Positions 25,620 to 33,105 of a stretch of 45,938 bases of DNA are shown here, piece after piece. A model generated the notes under the pieces. It worked only from the letters and a program-made list of their open reading frames with translations. It was not told where the DNA came from and made no database searches. Made by a program: the position numbers and the translations under genes. Source of the DNA: Muribaculaceae bacterium (GTDB lineage: Bacteria > Bacteroidota > Bacteroidia > Bacteroidales > Muribaculaceae); NCBI GenBank assembly GCA_029060725.1, contig JAIDTL010000050.1, positions 1 to 45,938 on the forward strand, in the 5' to 3' direction. The first letter of the stretch is position 1; each line of letters opens with the position of its first letter.

Positions 25620-27632
25620 TTAGCCGTTGAATTGTTCGGGATAGATCACCATCAGGTTATGGTTGGCAAAATTTTTGGAGAGGAATTCGGGGATTTCTTC
25701 CTGAGTGGAGCTATATGACACTGAGCCCTTTCTTGCTCCGATGATGACCAAAAGATCTTCCGGGCCAACTTTGCCAGAAAGCAGTATGAAATCATCCCAT
25801 TCTGTCATCTCCTGATAAATCCGCCGTATGCTGTAGCCATCAGTGGTAATGATATCTTCAATATAATTAGATGTCTCGGGTGTGGTGATGAATATCACTT
25901 TGCAAGCGAGAGTCTGTGAAAGATTACCTATTCGTGCCACCCAGTCATGGAATCCGGTCTCATACTGAGCCTTAGCCCCAGCCACCACCACTATCCTCCT
26001 GACAGTGGAGATAGGGATGAAACATCGCGACATCACTATCATTTTAAGAGTCTCGTTAAGCAAAGTATCTGTCATCTTTCCAAAAAAAGAATCGACGATA
26101 TTTGCTTTTCTATGGAATCCAATCACTATGTCGGTAGCATGTGTCTGCCGGATCATATTGTTGAGACCGGAGACAATATTGAGATCGAAACGCTCTTCTT
26201 CTTTTGCCACTACACCCATTGCCTGGGCAGCTTCAGCAGCCTTGCGAAGAGCGACGCGTCCGGCTTGGAGACGCTTGGGATCATCTGAATTGCGTACGAA
26301 TAGAGTTGTAATAGGCTCTGTATTCTTAGGGGAACGCATAAAAACTGCCAATCTCATCAAGCCTTCTGCAGTAATAGGATTGGATACCGCTACAATCTGC
26401 CGGGCAAATTCTATACTTTCCACTCCGGTAGCTTCCATTTCCGCCTCAGTCAATTCGATTCTCATTTGAATGGCAGTACGCTCCGTCATTATAGAAGCCA
26501 CGAGACAACATACAAGAATCATAAGGACTGCGCCATTCATGATATCTTCGTTGATGATGCCGTATTGATAACCGATCATTGTGGCAGCGATGGTAGCGGC
26601 GGCTTTACCGCTTGTCAGTCCAAACATCATGCGCCTGTCGGTTGCTGTCAGTCTAAAAGATTTTTGCGCAAGCCAGGCTGCTATCCATTTTGACACCAGA
26701 GCCACAACGACCATATTGAAAGCTACCCATGCCACATTCCATCCGCGGAAAATCACATGGACATTGATCAGCATGCCGACCCCGATAAGGAAATAAGGAA
26801 TAAAAATAGCATTGCCGACAAACTTTATATGATGCATTAAAGAAGAGCGTCCCGGAATCAGACGGTTAAGCACTAATCCTACATAGAAAGCTCCGAGAAT
26901 TGACTCAAGACCTATCAATTGAGCCAAGACAGCCCCAATGAAGACCATCGCAAGGATGAAGATATATTGCGCTACTGCATCAGAAAACTTCCGGAACATA
27001 AACCGCGTGATGCGAGGGAATGTAAGCCCCACTACAATGGCATAGCCTAAAGTGTAGAGAAGCAGCATCAATATGTCTGAAATGCTGAATGCTCCGGTAG
27101 CTTTAAGTTTTATGACGGATGCCAGAGTTATGAGGGCAAGCAAGACAGCGACTATTGTAGCGCTGACTGCAAGGATGACCCCTTTCCCATTTTGAAGACC
27201 AAACCTGCTTACAACCGGATAAGAAATCAAAGTATGAGAAGAGTACATGCTGGCAAGGAGCAGGCAAGTGGTCAATCCGGCTCCAAATGCATAATGCGCA
27301 GCCACCATACCAAGAATGGCAGGCACAATGAATGTGATCAGACCGAAAATCAAACCTTGCCTTAGATTCTTCTTAAAGTGGTACATGTCGATCTCTACCG
27401 CAGCAAGAAACATGAGGTAGAGGATCCCGACTTGACCGAAGATTTGAAATGATGCGTCTCGCTCAAGAAGATTGAAGCCGTATGGGCCTACAGCGACACC
27501 AGCCAAAATCAATCCCACCACGTCAGGAATCCTGAGACGCCTGAATACAACAGGAGCCGCAAGAATCAGCAACAGCACAAGGGCGAAAATCACCACAGGC
27601 TGATGAAATGGGAGACTGAATAGGTTGTTCAA
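25620..27632 (-). CDS. Cation:proton antiporter with cytoplasmic Usp-like tail, 670 aa
   Basis: The exchanger domain (~10-390) has about twelve helices, with IPDVVGLILAGVAVGPYGFN, GLESILGAFYVGLVLNRLIP and FGLTSGKAAATIAATMIGYQ. The C-terminal ~280 residues are soluble and resemble tandem UspA-like folds (TDIVIGFHRKANIVDSFFG; EDLLVIIGARKGSVSY). It probably exchanges Na+ or K+ for H+ at the inner membrane, with the tail sensing a nucleotide or stress signal (inferred). Its ATG overlaps the tatD stop by 4 bp, so the two are co-translated. It is distinct in sequence from the Kef-type protein in the same run. Confidence 0.9.
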   Translation of the reverse strand: MNNLFSLPFHQPVVIFALVLLLILAAPVVFRRLRIPDVVGLILAGVAVGPYGFNLLERDASFQIFGQVGILYLMFLAAVEIDMYHFKKNLRQGLIFGLITFIVPAILGMVAAHYAFGAGLTTCLLLASMYSSHTLISYPVVSRFGLQNGKGVILAVSATIVAVLLALITLASVIKLKATGAFSISDILMLLLYTLGYAIVVGLTFPRITRFMFRKFSDAVAQYIFILAMVFIGAVLAQLIGLESILGAFYVGLVLNRLIPGRSSLMHHIKFVGNAIFIPYFLIGVGMLINVHVIFRGWNVAWVAFNMVVVALVSKWIAAWLAQKSFRLTATDRRMMFGLTSGKAAATIAATMIGYQYGIINEDIMNGAVLMILVCCLVASIMTERTAIQMRIELTEAEMEATGVESIEFARQIVAVSNPITAEGLMRLAVFMRSPKNTEPITTLFVRNSDDPKRLQAGRVALRKAAEAAQAMGVVAKEEERFDLNIVSGLNNMIRQTHATDIVIGFHRKANIVDSFFGKMTDTLLNETLKMIVMSRCFIPISTVRRIVVVAGAKAQYETGFHDWVARIGNLSQTLACKVIFITTPETSNYIEDIITTDGYSIRRIYQEMTEWDDFILLSGKVGPEDLLVIIGARKGSVSYSSTQEEIPEFLSKNFANHNLMVIYPEQFNG

Positions 27633-28408
27633 ATTTTAAATATTTCTTTAGCGTTGCGAGTGGTAGCCTTGTCAACATCTTCCGGAGAAATGGCAAGGAT
27701 ATCCGCAATCTTGGAGTTAATGAATGGCAGATAAGAGCTTTCGTTGCGACGTCCACGTTTGGGGACGGGGGCAAGGTATGGGGAGTCTGTCTCAAGGATA
27801 ATGCGGTTGAGACCGATTTCTTTGACAGCATCAGGGAGAGAGCCTGAGTTCTTAAAGGTCACTACGCCGTTGATGCCAAAGAAAGGGTCGCATACTTGGC
27901 GTATCTTGCTGACATCATCCGGAGAGCCGGTAAAACTATGGAAAATTAGAGGAGGGAGGGAATCAAGCTCGCAGGCAGCTTGCTGAAGACATTTCAAGCA
28001 AACGTCGAGACCATCGCGACAATGTATGATCACCGGAAGTCCCAAGTCTTTTGCCAATTTTATTTGGGCAATGAACGCTTCTTTCTGCAGCTTGAGGTTT
28101 GAGTCGGTCCAATAGAGGTCGATACCCACTTCGCCGATAGCGACAGGGTCAGTCGGAGAGAGGATCTTGATAATATCTTCAAGTTCCTCTTTCCAGTCCT
28201 CCCCTACTTCTGTAGGATGAAGCCCCATTGCTGTTCGTATCTGAGTCGGACAGTCGGCTTTTAGAGTTGCAATTTCGGCTGCTGACTCGCGGTCTACTGC
28301 CGGGAGAATCATTAGTTCTACCCCACTTTCAACAGCACGGCCTACCGCTTCTTGAGGGCCCTCGGGGAAGGACTCAGACATGTAAATATGGGTGTGGGTG
28401 TCGATCAT
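27629..28408 (-). CDS. tatD: TatD family metal-dependent hydrolase, 259 aa
   Basis: TatD-type DNase/hydrolase with a metal-binding TIM barrel. Ligands visible are HxH in MIDTHTHIY, E in AIGEVGIDLYW, H in VIIHCRDGLD, H in IFHSFTGSPDD and D in ILETDSPYLAPVP. Length is typical. An upstream TTG at 28417 is also in frame, but the ATG at 28408, directly before IDTHTH, is the usual family start. A short family X-like patch lies just upstream. It starts 22 bp after the polyprenyl synthetase stop and overlaps the antiporter start. Confidence 0.94.
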   Translation of the reverse strand: MIDTHTHIYMSESFPEGPQEAVGRAVESGVELMILPAVDRESAAEIATLKADCPTQIRTAMGLHPTEVGEDWKEELEDIIKILSPTDPVAIGEVGIDLYWTDSNLKLQKEAFIAQIKLAKDLGLPVIIHCRDGLDVCLKCLQQAACELDSLPPLIFHSFTGSPDDVSKIRQVCDPFFGINGVVTFKNSGSLPDAVKEIGLNRIILETDSPYLAPVPKRGRRNESSYLPFINSKIADILAISPEDVDKATTRNAKEIFKI

Positions 28409-28430
28409 AACTATCAACTATCAATATGTT

Positions 28431-29399
28431 TTATTTGGAGCGATTGATCAGCTTGTCGATGAGTTTGCGGAATGCTTCTCGGCGCTCGTCGGAGAGTGAG
28501 GTTTTCTTTATGGCGGCGAGAGCCTTGCTGCTGTAGGCAGCCACTTCCGTTTTGCTTATTGCCGGCATTCCCATTGTCTCATAGATGCGGGTGACGGTCT
28601 TAACTTTAGTAGGGCCGGCAGGCATTTTCATGGCAGCTTTCAACGCATCAGCGCTTGATCCTGAGGTGGCGAGAGCTTTCACGAGGAGGAAGGTTTTCTT
28701 GTTATTATTAATATCCCCTCCAATGGGTTTTCCAAAAGTATCTGCATTTCCGAAAGTGTCGAGATAGTCGTCTTCGATTTGGAAAGCTACGCCAAGCATC
28801 ATACCGAATTCATACATCTTTTCGGCATCCTCCAAAGAAGCGCCACCGATAAGGGCACCAATTTTTGCAGAAGCACCCAGCAAAGCACCGGTTTTCAATT
28901 TTATCATTTCTATATATGAATCAAGGTCAACCTCTGTCATGTTTTCGAAATCCATGTCAAGACGTTGACCTTCGTAGACACGCAGAGCCTGGTCGTTGAA
29001 AGTGTCAAGGACAGGACGGAGGATAGCATCTTCCACTTCCGCAATTTTCTTTGTTGCGAGAGTCAGCATCGTGTCTCCTGACAAAATGGCGGTGTTTTCG
29101 TCCCATTTTGAATGTACAGTCGGGCGACCGCGACGGGTGTCGGACTTGTCCATTACATCATCGTGCAGCAGAGTGAAGTTATGAAACATTTCGATGCCGA
29201 CAGCCGGATTGATAGCCTTATCGGGACAATTACCGAAGGCATCGGCAGTCATAAGGAGTATCGTAGGACGCAGACGTTTGCCACCGGCTTGCATACCATA
29301 GGAAACAGGGGCGTAGAGAGCATCAAATTTTTCTGATGAAAGATTTAGGGCGCGGATGGCTGATTCTGCCATGGCGGAATAATCTGATATTCTTTTCAT
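28431..29399 (-). CDS. Polyprenyl diphosphate synthase (IspA/GGPPS type), 322 aa
   Basis: Trans-isoprenyl diphosphate synthase that condenses isopentenyl diphosphate with allylic primers in the cytoplasm. Both aspartate-rich motifs are present: DDVMD in FTLLHDDVMDKSDTRRGRP and DDYLD in GVAFQIEDDYLDTFG, plus GGKRLRP and GGDINNNKKT. Product length cannot be fixed by eye; farnesyl or geranylgeranyl diphosphate is likely. The frame opens at 29414, but those first five residues come from family Y repeat; MKRISDYSAMAES at 29399 is the better start. It follows the lipoprotein gene by 54 bp and precedes tatD by 22 bp. Confidence 0.92.
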   Translation of the reverse strand: MKRISDYSAMAESAIRALNLSSEKFDALYAPVSYGMQAGGKRLRPTILLMTADAFGNCPDKAINPAVGIEMFHNFTLLHDDVMDKSDTRRGRPTVHSKWDENTAILSGDTMLTLATKKIAEVEDAILRPVLDTFNDQALRVYEGQRLDMDFENMTEVDLDSYIEMIKLKTGALLGASAKIGALIGGASLEDAEKMYEFGMMLGVAFQIEDDYLDTFGNADTFGKPIGGDINNNKKTFLLVKALATSGSSADALKAAMKMPAGPTKVKTVTRIYETMGMPAISKTEVAAYSSKALAAIKKTSLSDERREAFRKLIDKLINRSK

Positions 29400-29425
29400 A
29401 AATTCATAATGCATAATGCATAATT
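29398..29425. repeat. Family Y patch before the polyprenyl synthase
   Basis: ATTCATAATGCATAATGCAT words abut the start codon and create an alternative in-frame ATG five codons upstream. Confidence 0.6.
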
Positions 29426-29453
29426 ATTTCTTATACGTATAATTTTATTAGAA

Positions 29454-30176
29454 TTAATTTAAAATGGAGTCGGAGGGGGCGGCTTCAGGGTGCTCCTCAA
29501 TGGGGATCGAGTCCGGGAGAGTTACGGGGACTGCTGCGGCCGATTTGTTGCGGCTGTAGTATTCCGCCACTGCATCCTCATCGTAGTTGAGGAATCGGGT
29601 ATAAATTTCCTTAGGCATGTCGGAGTTTTTGTCGTAGCGGAGCACGGTGCGGAAACCAATTAGGAATCGGGCGTACATGTCGGGGTCGTCAGTGGAGGCT
29701 TTTTTGAGAGCCTGAAGCTCAGCAAGAACTTCATCGGCAGACATATCTTTTACGCGTATTTGGTTCAGGTATTCAAGGCCAAGGGTAAGACCAAGACCCT
29801 GAGGATCCTCGGCACCAACCAGAACACGAAGACGCATTTTATCATGCAATGGGAGTTCTTCTCCTATTCTGTCAAATTCCCAACTGAAAGACTGGAGAGC
29901 GGTGTCTGTATAAGTTTCGTAGGCTTTCAATGTAGCATTATTGAGTGTGTCGATTCTGACTCCTTCAATCTTACCGAGAGCCGCATAGATAATGAATCGG
30001 GCCACAGAGTCGGCTGAGACATGCTCCATCATGTAAGTCACCTTTTGCTGATCGGAGAGAGAAGCGAAACCATCAGGAAAAGCACCCGTATTTTTGTCTT
30101 TGCCCCCACACGCCGGGATGAGGAGGATAATCATCACAGCAATAGGGATGAGTCTTTTGATTAATGCATAATTCAT
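29454..30176 (-). CDS. Predicted lipoprotein, 240 aa
   Basis: A type II signal peptide (MNYALIKRLIPIAVMIILLI) ends at lipobox Cys23 in IPACGGKD. The mature protein is helical and acidic, with KVTYMMEHVSADSVARFIIY and RVKDMSADEVLAELQALKKA, and a Pro/Ser/Ala-rich tail. I recognise no named family. The first six codons (MNYALI) come from family Y repeat, so the repeat provides the initiation codon. A -7-like TAATTTTG at 30259-30252 (minus) without a clear -33 box may be the promoter of the whole seven-gene minus-strand run down to 21394. Confidence 0.75.
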   Translation of the reverse strand: MNYALIKRLIPIAVMIILLIPACGGKDKNTGAFPDGFASLSDQQKVTYMMEHVSADSVARFIIYAALGKIEGVRIDTLNNATLKAYETYTDTALQSFSWEFDRIGEELPLHDKMRLRVLVGAEDPQGLGLTLGLEYLNQIRVKDMSADEVLAELQALKKASTDDPDMYARFLIGFRTVLRYDKNSDMPKEIYTRFLNYDEDAVAEYYSRNKSAAAVPVTLPDSIPIEEHPEAAPSDSILN

Positions 30177-30190
30177 AATTCATAATGCAC
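30163..30190. repeat. Family Y patch over the lipoprotein start codon
   Basis: Overlapping TGCATAATTCATAATTCATA words cover the ATG and first codons of the lipoprotein gene. Confidence 0.6.
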
Positions 30191-30331
30191 AATTAGGTTA
30201 ACGACTATGGGAGACCCTGACATAATAAAGAGGGCGCCCTCAATTTTTTTACAAAATTAATGAAAAAAAATGAGTTTTTAGACATCTAAGAGTAAAAAAG
30301 GTGGTAAAATTAGCAAAAAAGATGAAAGGAA

Positions 30332-30363
30332 TTTGGAGGGATGGGATTTTTTTGCTAAATTTG
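30332..30363 (+). promoter_or_regulatory. Promoter of tRNA-Gly
   Basis: TTTG (30332-30335), 20 bp, TAAATTTG (30356-30363), 19 bp before the tRNA 5' end. A full consensus match. Confidence 0.85.
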
Positions 30364-30382
30364 CAGAGTAAAAGGGAAAACT

Positions 30383-30455
30383 GCGATAATAGCTCAGTTG
30401 GTAGAGCATCAGCTTCCCAAGCTGAGGGTCGCGGGTTCGAGCCCCGTTTATCGCT
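30383..30455 (+). tRNA. tRNA-Gly (anticodon CCC)
   Basis: A 73-nt cloverleaf: acceptor GCGATAA/TTATCGC, D-arm AGCTCAGTTGGTAGAGC, anticodon stem TCAGC/GCTGA with loop TTCCCAA, T-arm GCGGGTTCGAGCCCCG. The discriminator is T and no CCA is encoded. It decodes GGG. Confidence 0.95.
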
Positions 30456-30460
30456 CAGAT

Positions 30461-30490
30461 GCCCTGTCTGCTAAGGACAGGGCTTATTTA
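30461..30490 (+). terminator. Terminator after tRNA-Gly
   Basis: GCCCTGTC and GACAGGGC form an 8-bp GC-rich stem around 7 nt, followed by TTATTTATT. It ends the tRNA transcript six bases after the tRNA. Confidence 0.85.
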
Positions 30491-30504
30491 TTATAAATAA
30501 GAGG

Positions 30505-30647
30505 CTGATTGGTCTAATTAGGCTGATTGGTCTGATTAGTCTGATTAGGCTGATTGGGCTAATTAGGATGATTGGTCTGATTAGGCTGATTGGTCAAATT
30601 GGTCTGATTAGTCTAATTAGGCTGATTGGGCTGATTGGGCTGATTTT
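30505..30647. repeat. 9-bp tandem array, about 16 units (CTGATTGGT type)
   Basis: Fifteen full 9-bp units plus a partial one, consensus CTGATTGGT/CTAATTAGG, varying mainly at positions 2-3 and 7-9. On the minus strand an in-frame reading gives QPN repeats, but there is no supported gene. It fills the gap between the tRNA terminator and the GTPase start (30674). Confidence 0.9.
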
Positions 30648-30673
30648 GCTTAGAATTTAAAGTCACATAGAAT

Positions 30674-31999
30674 ATGGAAAAGGGAAGACGAGTGCCGGTG
30701 CTATTGATCACAGGATATTTAGGCAGTGGAAAGACCACGCTTCTGAATAAGATACTTAATAATGAAAAGGGGATAAGATTCGCAGTGATTGTGAATGATA
30801 TTGGAGAAGTGAATATCGATGCCGACCTGATCGCCAAAGACGGTCTTATCGGTCAGGGAGATGATTCTCTTGTTGCGCTCCAGAACGGGTGTATTTGCTG
30901 CACACTGCAAATGGATTTGGTCAACCAGCTTGTCGATCTCATGGAAGGAGACAGGTTTGATTATATTGTGATCGAAGCAAGTGGCATCTGCGAACCTGAA
31001 CCGATAGCACAGACTATCTGTTCGATACCCTCTATGGGACCGGTAGTCACTCGCAATGGCGTGCCGTATCTTGACTGTATCGTCACTGTAGTAGACGCAC
31101 TCCGACTTCAGAGCGAGTTTGGGTCCGGACGTTCGCTGACCGTAAAGAATTATGGAGAGGAGGATCTGGAAAACTTAGTCGTGCAGCAGATAGAATTCTG
31201 CAATATAGTGCTTTTGAATAAGATTTCGGAAGTATCCGAAGAAGAGAGGGCATTGATAAAAGACACCATCCATGCATTGAATGCGGAAGCTGAAATCATC
31301 GAGTGTAATTATTGCGATGTAGATTTCAATGAGCTATTGGCTACTCATCGTTTTGATTTCGGCAAGACCGCAACTTCGGCTACTTGGATACGGGAGATAG
31401 AGAAAGAAGTGGAAGCCCCCCTGCCCCCTAAAGGGGGAGAATTGGAGGATGAGGAGCATGAGCATCATCATGAGCATGAGCACGAGCATGAGGAGGAGCA
31501 TCATCACCACCATCATGAGCATGAACATGAGCATCATCATGAGCATGAGCACGAGCATGAGGAGGAGGAGCATCATCATCACCACCACCATCATCACCAC
31601 CATGGAGAGGGAGAAGCGGAAGAATATGGCATTTCCACCTTTGTATATTATAGGAGAAAGCCGTTTGATCTTAACAAGTTTGACTATTTCTGCCATAAGC
31701 AATGGCCCAAGAGCGTCATCCGCTGCAAGGGGATATGCTATTTCAGATATGATCCGGATATGAGTTATCTGTTTGAGCAGGCAGGAGTGCAGAAGAAGCT
31801 TACGGAGTGTGGACAATGGTATGCGACAGCACCGGAAGAAGAGTTGGAAAGATTCTTTGAGACAGAGCCGGGATTGAAACGCGACTGGGACCCGGAGTAT
31901 GGCGACCGCATGGACAAGCTCGTCTTCATCGGACGCGGCATGGACAAGGAAGCCATCATTGAGGCTCTCGACCGCTGCCTTGCCGAGGGGAACGATTAA
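30674..31999 (+). CDS. COG0523 (CobW/ZNG1-type) metallochaperone GTPase, 441 aa
   Basis: G3E-family P-loop GTPase that delivers or manages metals, probably zinc. Walker A is GYLGSGKTT (14-22), the metal-binding CxCC is NGCICC (C73, C75, C76), and IVIEASGICEP is the switch/Walker B region. A very His/Glu-rich linker (~257-312) holds HHH, HEHEH and an 11-His run and should bind many metal ions. The C-terminal CobW_C domain starts near ISTFVYYRRKPFD. The usual NKxD base-recognition motif reads NKIS here. The linker contains a 23-residue duplication and, just before it, APLPPKGGEL encoded by a GC palindrome. The gene ends EGND-stop inside a family X array. Confidence 0.9.
   Translation: MEKGRRVPVLLITGYLGSGKTTLLNKILNNEKGIRFAVIVNDIGEVNIDADLIAKDGLIGQGDDSLVALQNGCICCTLQMDLVNQLVDLMEGDRFDYIVIEASGICEPEPIAQTICSIPSMGPVVTRNGVPYLDCIVTVVDALRLQSEFGSGRSLTVKNYGEEDLENLVVQQIEFCNIVLLNKISEVSEEERALIKDTIHALNAEAEIIECNYCDVDFNELLATHRFDFGKTATSATWIREIEKEVEAPLPPKGGELEDEEHEHHHEHEHEHEEEHHHHHHEHEHEHHHEHEHEHEEEEHHHHHHHHHHHGEGEAEEYGISTFVYYRRKPFDLNKFDYFCHKQWPKSVIRCKGICYFRYDPDMSYLFEQAGVQKKLTECGQWYATAPEEELERFFETEPGLKRDWDPEYGDRMDKLVFIGRGMDKEAIIEALDRCLAEGND
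31416..31444 (+). repeat. GC palindrome inserted in the GTPase reading frame
   Basis: CCCCCTAAAGGGGG at 31424-31437 is a strong hairpin encoding the odd PLPPKGG stretch between the GTPase domain and the His-rich linker. CCCCTTTAGGAG-like words also occur at 1441-1453. It looks like a dispersed repeat tolerated in a linker. Confidence 0.55.
31460..31597 (+). repeat. 69-bp duplication in the His-rich linker
   Basis: GAGCATCATCATGAGCATGA followed by GCACGAGCATGAGGAGGA occurs at 31460 and again at 31529, a 69-bp (23-codon) period of mostly CAT/CAC and GAG codons. The frame is kept, so the linker can grow or shrink in whole codons. Confidence 0.75.
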
Positions 32000-32019
32000 C
32001 GATGAACGATTAACGATGA
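31990..32019 (+). repeat. Family X array over the GTPase stop codon
   Basis: AACGATTAACGATGAACGAT and TAACGATGAA run across the stop. The first AACGATTAA gives the terminal Asn-Asp-stop. Confidence 0.8.
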
Positions 32020-32026
32020 ATGACCA

Positions 32027-32070
32027 TTGCTTGACTCGGAAGAAAAGTTACTTTCTTCCGAGTCAAGCAA
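32027..32070. terminator. Perfect 19-bp inverted repeat after the GTPase
   Basis: TTGCTTGACTCGGAAGAAA and its exact complement TTTCTTCCGAGTCAAGCAA are separated by AGTTAC. It would form a very stable hairpin but lacks a clean T-tract. The right arm is the beginning of the following 43-bp repeats, so it may have arisen by inverted duplication of that element. It probably stops or protects the GTPase transcript. Confidence 0.65.
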
Positions 32071-32143
32071 CGTAATAAAGCATGCTCCGCATGCGCCCCA
32101 CCGAGTCAAGCAACGTAATAAAGCATGCTCCGCATGCGCCCCA
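32058..32143 (+). repeat. Family A REP-like element, exact 43-bp tandem pair
   Basis: Two identical adjacent 43-bp units. Each contains AACGTAATAAAGCATGC-TCC-GCATGC followed by GCCCCA. The core hairpin is GCATGC/GCATGC around TCC, with GTAATAAA on its 5' side. Reverse-complement copies lie at 45755-45786 and 45837-45869. Confidence 0.85.
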
Positions 32144-32221
32144 CATTGGCAGAAAAATGTTAAATTATTTTGAGCCGAGATGTTAATATAAAGATGCAAT
32201 TGAAAAAAAATTTAAGGAAAA

Positions 32222-32253
32222 TTTGCAAGCTACGATTACATTTATTAATTTTG
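32222..32253 (+). promoter_or_regulatory. Promoter of the fimbrial operon
   Basis: TTTG (32222-32225), 20 bp, TAATTTTG (32246-32253): full consensus. It implies a leader of about 230 nt before the first gene. I found no flanking inverted repeats that would make it an invertible switch. Confidence 0.85.
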
Positions 32254-32394
32254 CACAAAATTTAAGCATCTCCAACCAAGAGATACTTCAAATCAAATCA
32301 CAATTAGATTGTAATCAGGGCGTTATAGACCTTGCTTTATAACATAACAGAAATTGCTATGACCTACAACCATCTTGAAATCCGGAGCGTGGTG

Positions 32395-32429
32395 CGTTTT
32401 GCGAGGGCGAAACGTGTGGCTTTTTTTTT
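32395..32429 (+). promoter_or_regulatory. Terminator-like hairpin in the fimbrial leader
   Basis: CGTTTTGC and GCGAAACG (8 bp, one G-U) pair around GAGG, then TGTGGC and an uninterrupted T9. It sits in the 5' leader about 60 bp before the first start codon. It looks like a conditional attenuator; the 6-nt spacer before the T-run makes it weaker than a standard terminator. Confidence 0.5.
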
Positions 32430-32490
32430 GTGCGCGTAGGCATATATAGGCAAAAGGAATGATCTAACGGGAATTTAAAACACTATAAAT

Positions 32491-33090
32491 ATGACAATAC
32501 AACTCAGCAATATCAAGATCAAGCTGATTATTGCATTACTACTCTTAGTGGGAGCCTCCACGAGCGTAAGAGCACAGAAGGCAGCACTTAAGACCAACAT
32601 CGTAAGCGACGCGCTGCTGAGTCCTAATCTCGGTCTTGAGATAGGTCTTGCTCCAAAATGGACGCTTAACGTAGCCGGTCAGCTCAACCTTTGGACCGTC
32701 AACGACCACAAGTGGCGCCATTGGCTTGTGCAGCCGGAGGCAAGATATTGGTTTTGCCGTCGATTCCAGGGTCATTTCCTCGGACTCCACGCCATCGGAG
32801 GAGAATTCAACTTCGGACATATCGACAACGGCATCCACTTCTTAGGAACCGACCTTCGCCCATTGAAAGACCGCCGCTACGAAGGGTGGGGAGCAGGAGC
32901 AGGCATCGGCTATGGCTACGACTGGATCCTCAATCGCCATTGGAACCTTGAGGCAGAAATAGGTATCGGCTGGATCCATGCTCGCTACGATGAGTATCCC
33001 TGCGCAGAGTGCGGCAGGAAACTCGGATCAGGACATCACAACTATTTCGGACCTACCAAGGTGGCACTAAATCTCGAATACGTATTCTAA
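32491..33090 (+). CDS. DUF3575 outer-membrane protein, 199 aa
   Basis: A signal peptide (LIIALLLLVGASTSVRA) is followed by AALKTNIVSDALLSPNLGLE, the DUF3575 hallmark, then amphipathic beta strands with many aromatics (WTLNVAGQLNLW, HWNLEAEIGIGW) and a final KVALNLEYVF ending in Phe, as in outer-membrane beta barrels. DUF3575 genes commonly head type V fimbrial operons in Bacteroidales; an outer-membrane assembly or anchoring role is likely but not established. It lies 15 bp before the next gene. Start ATG at 32491 gives the complete signal peptide. Confidence 0.85.
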   Translation: MTIQLSNIKIKLIIALLLLVGASTSVRAQKAALKTNIVSDALLSPNLGLEIGLAPKWTLNVAGQLNLWTVNDHKWRHWLVQPEARYWFCRRFQGHFLGLHAIGGEFNFGHIDNGIHFLGTDLRPLKDRRYEGWGAGAGIGYGYDWILNRHWNLEAEIGIGWIHARYDEYPCAECGRKLGSGHHNYFGPTKVALNLEYVF

Positions 33091-33105
33091 AACCCTTAAA
33101 AGCTC

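Noticed and set aside
27629..28417. TTG start for tatD at 28417
   Set aside because: The ATG three codons later directly precedes the conserved IDTHTH and is the standard family start.
31334..31816. Long minus-strand open frame opposite the GTPase His-rich region
   Set aside because: It is the antisense of CAT/CAC codons (giving Met/Val runs); the plus-strand GTPase is certain.
32200..32260. Invertible (phase-variable) promoter for the fimbrial operon
   Set aside because: I found no inverted repeats flanking the promoter and no invertase gene nearby.
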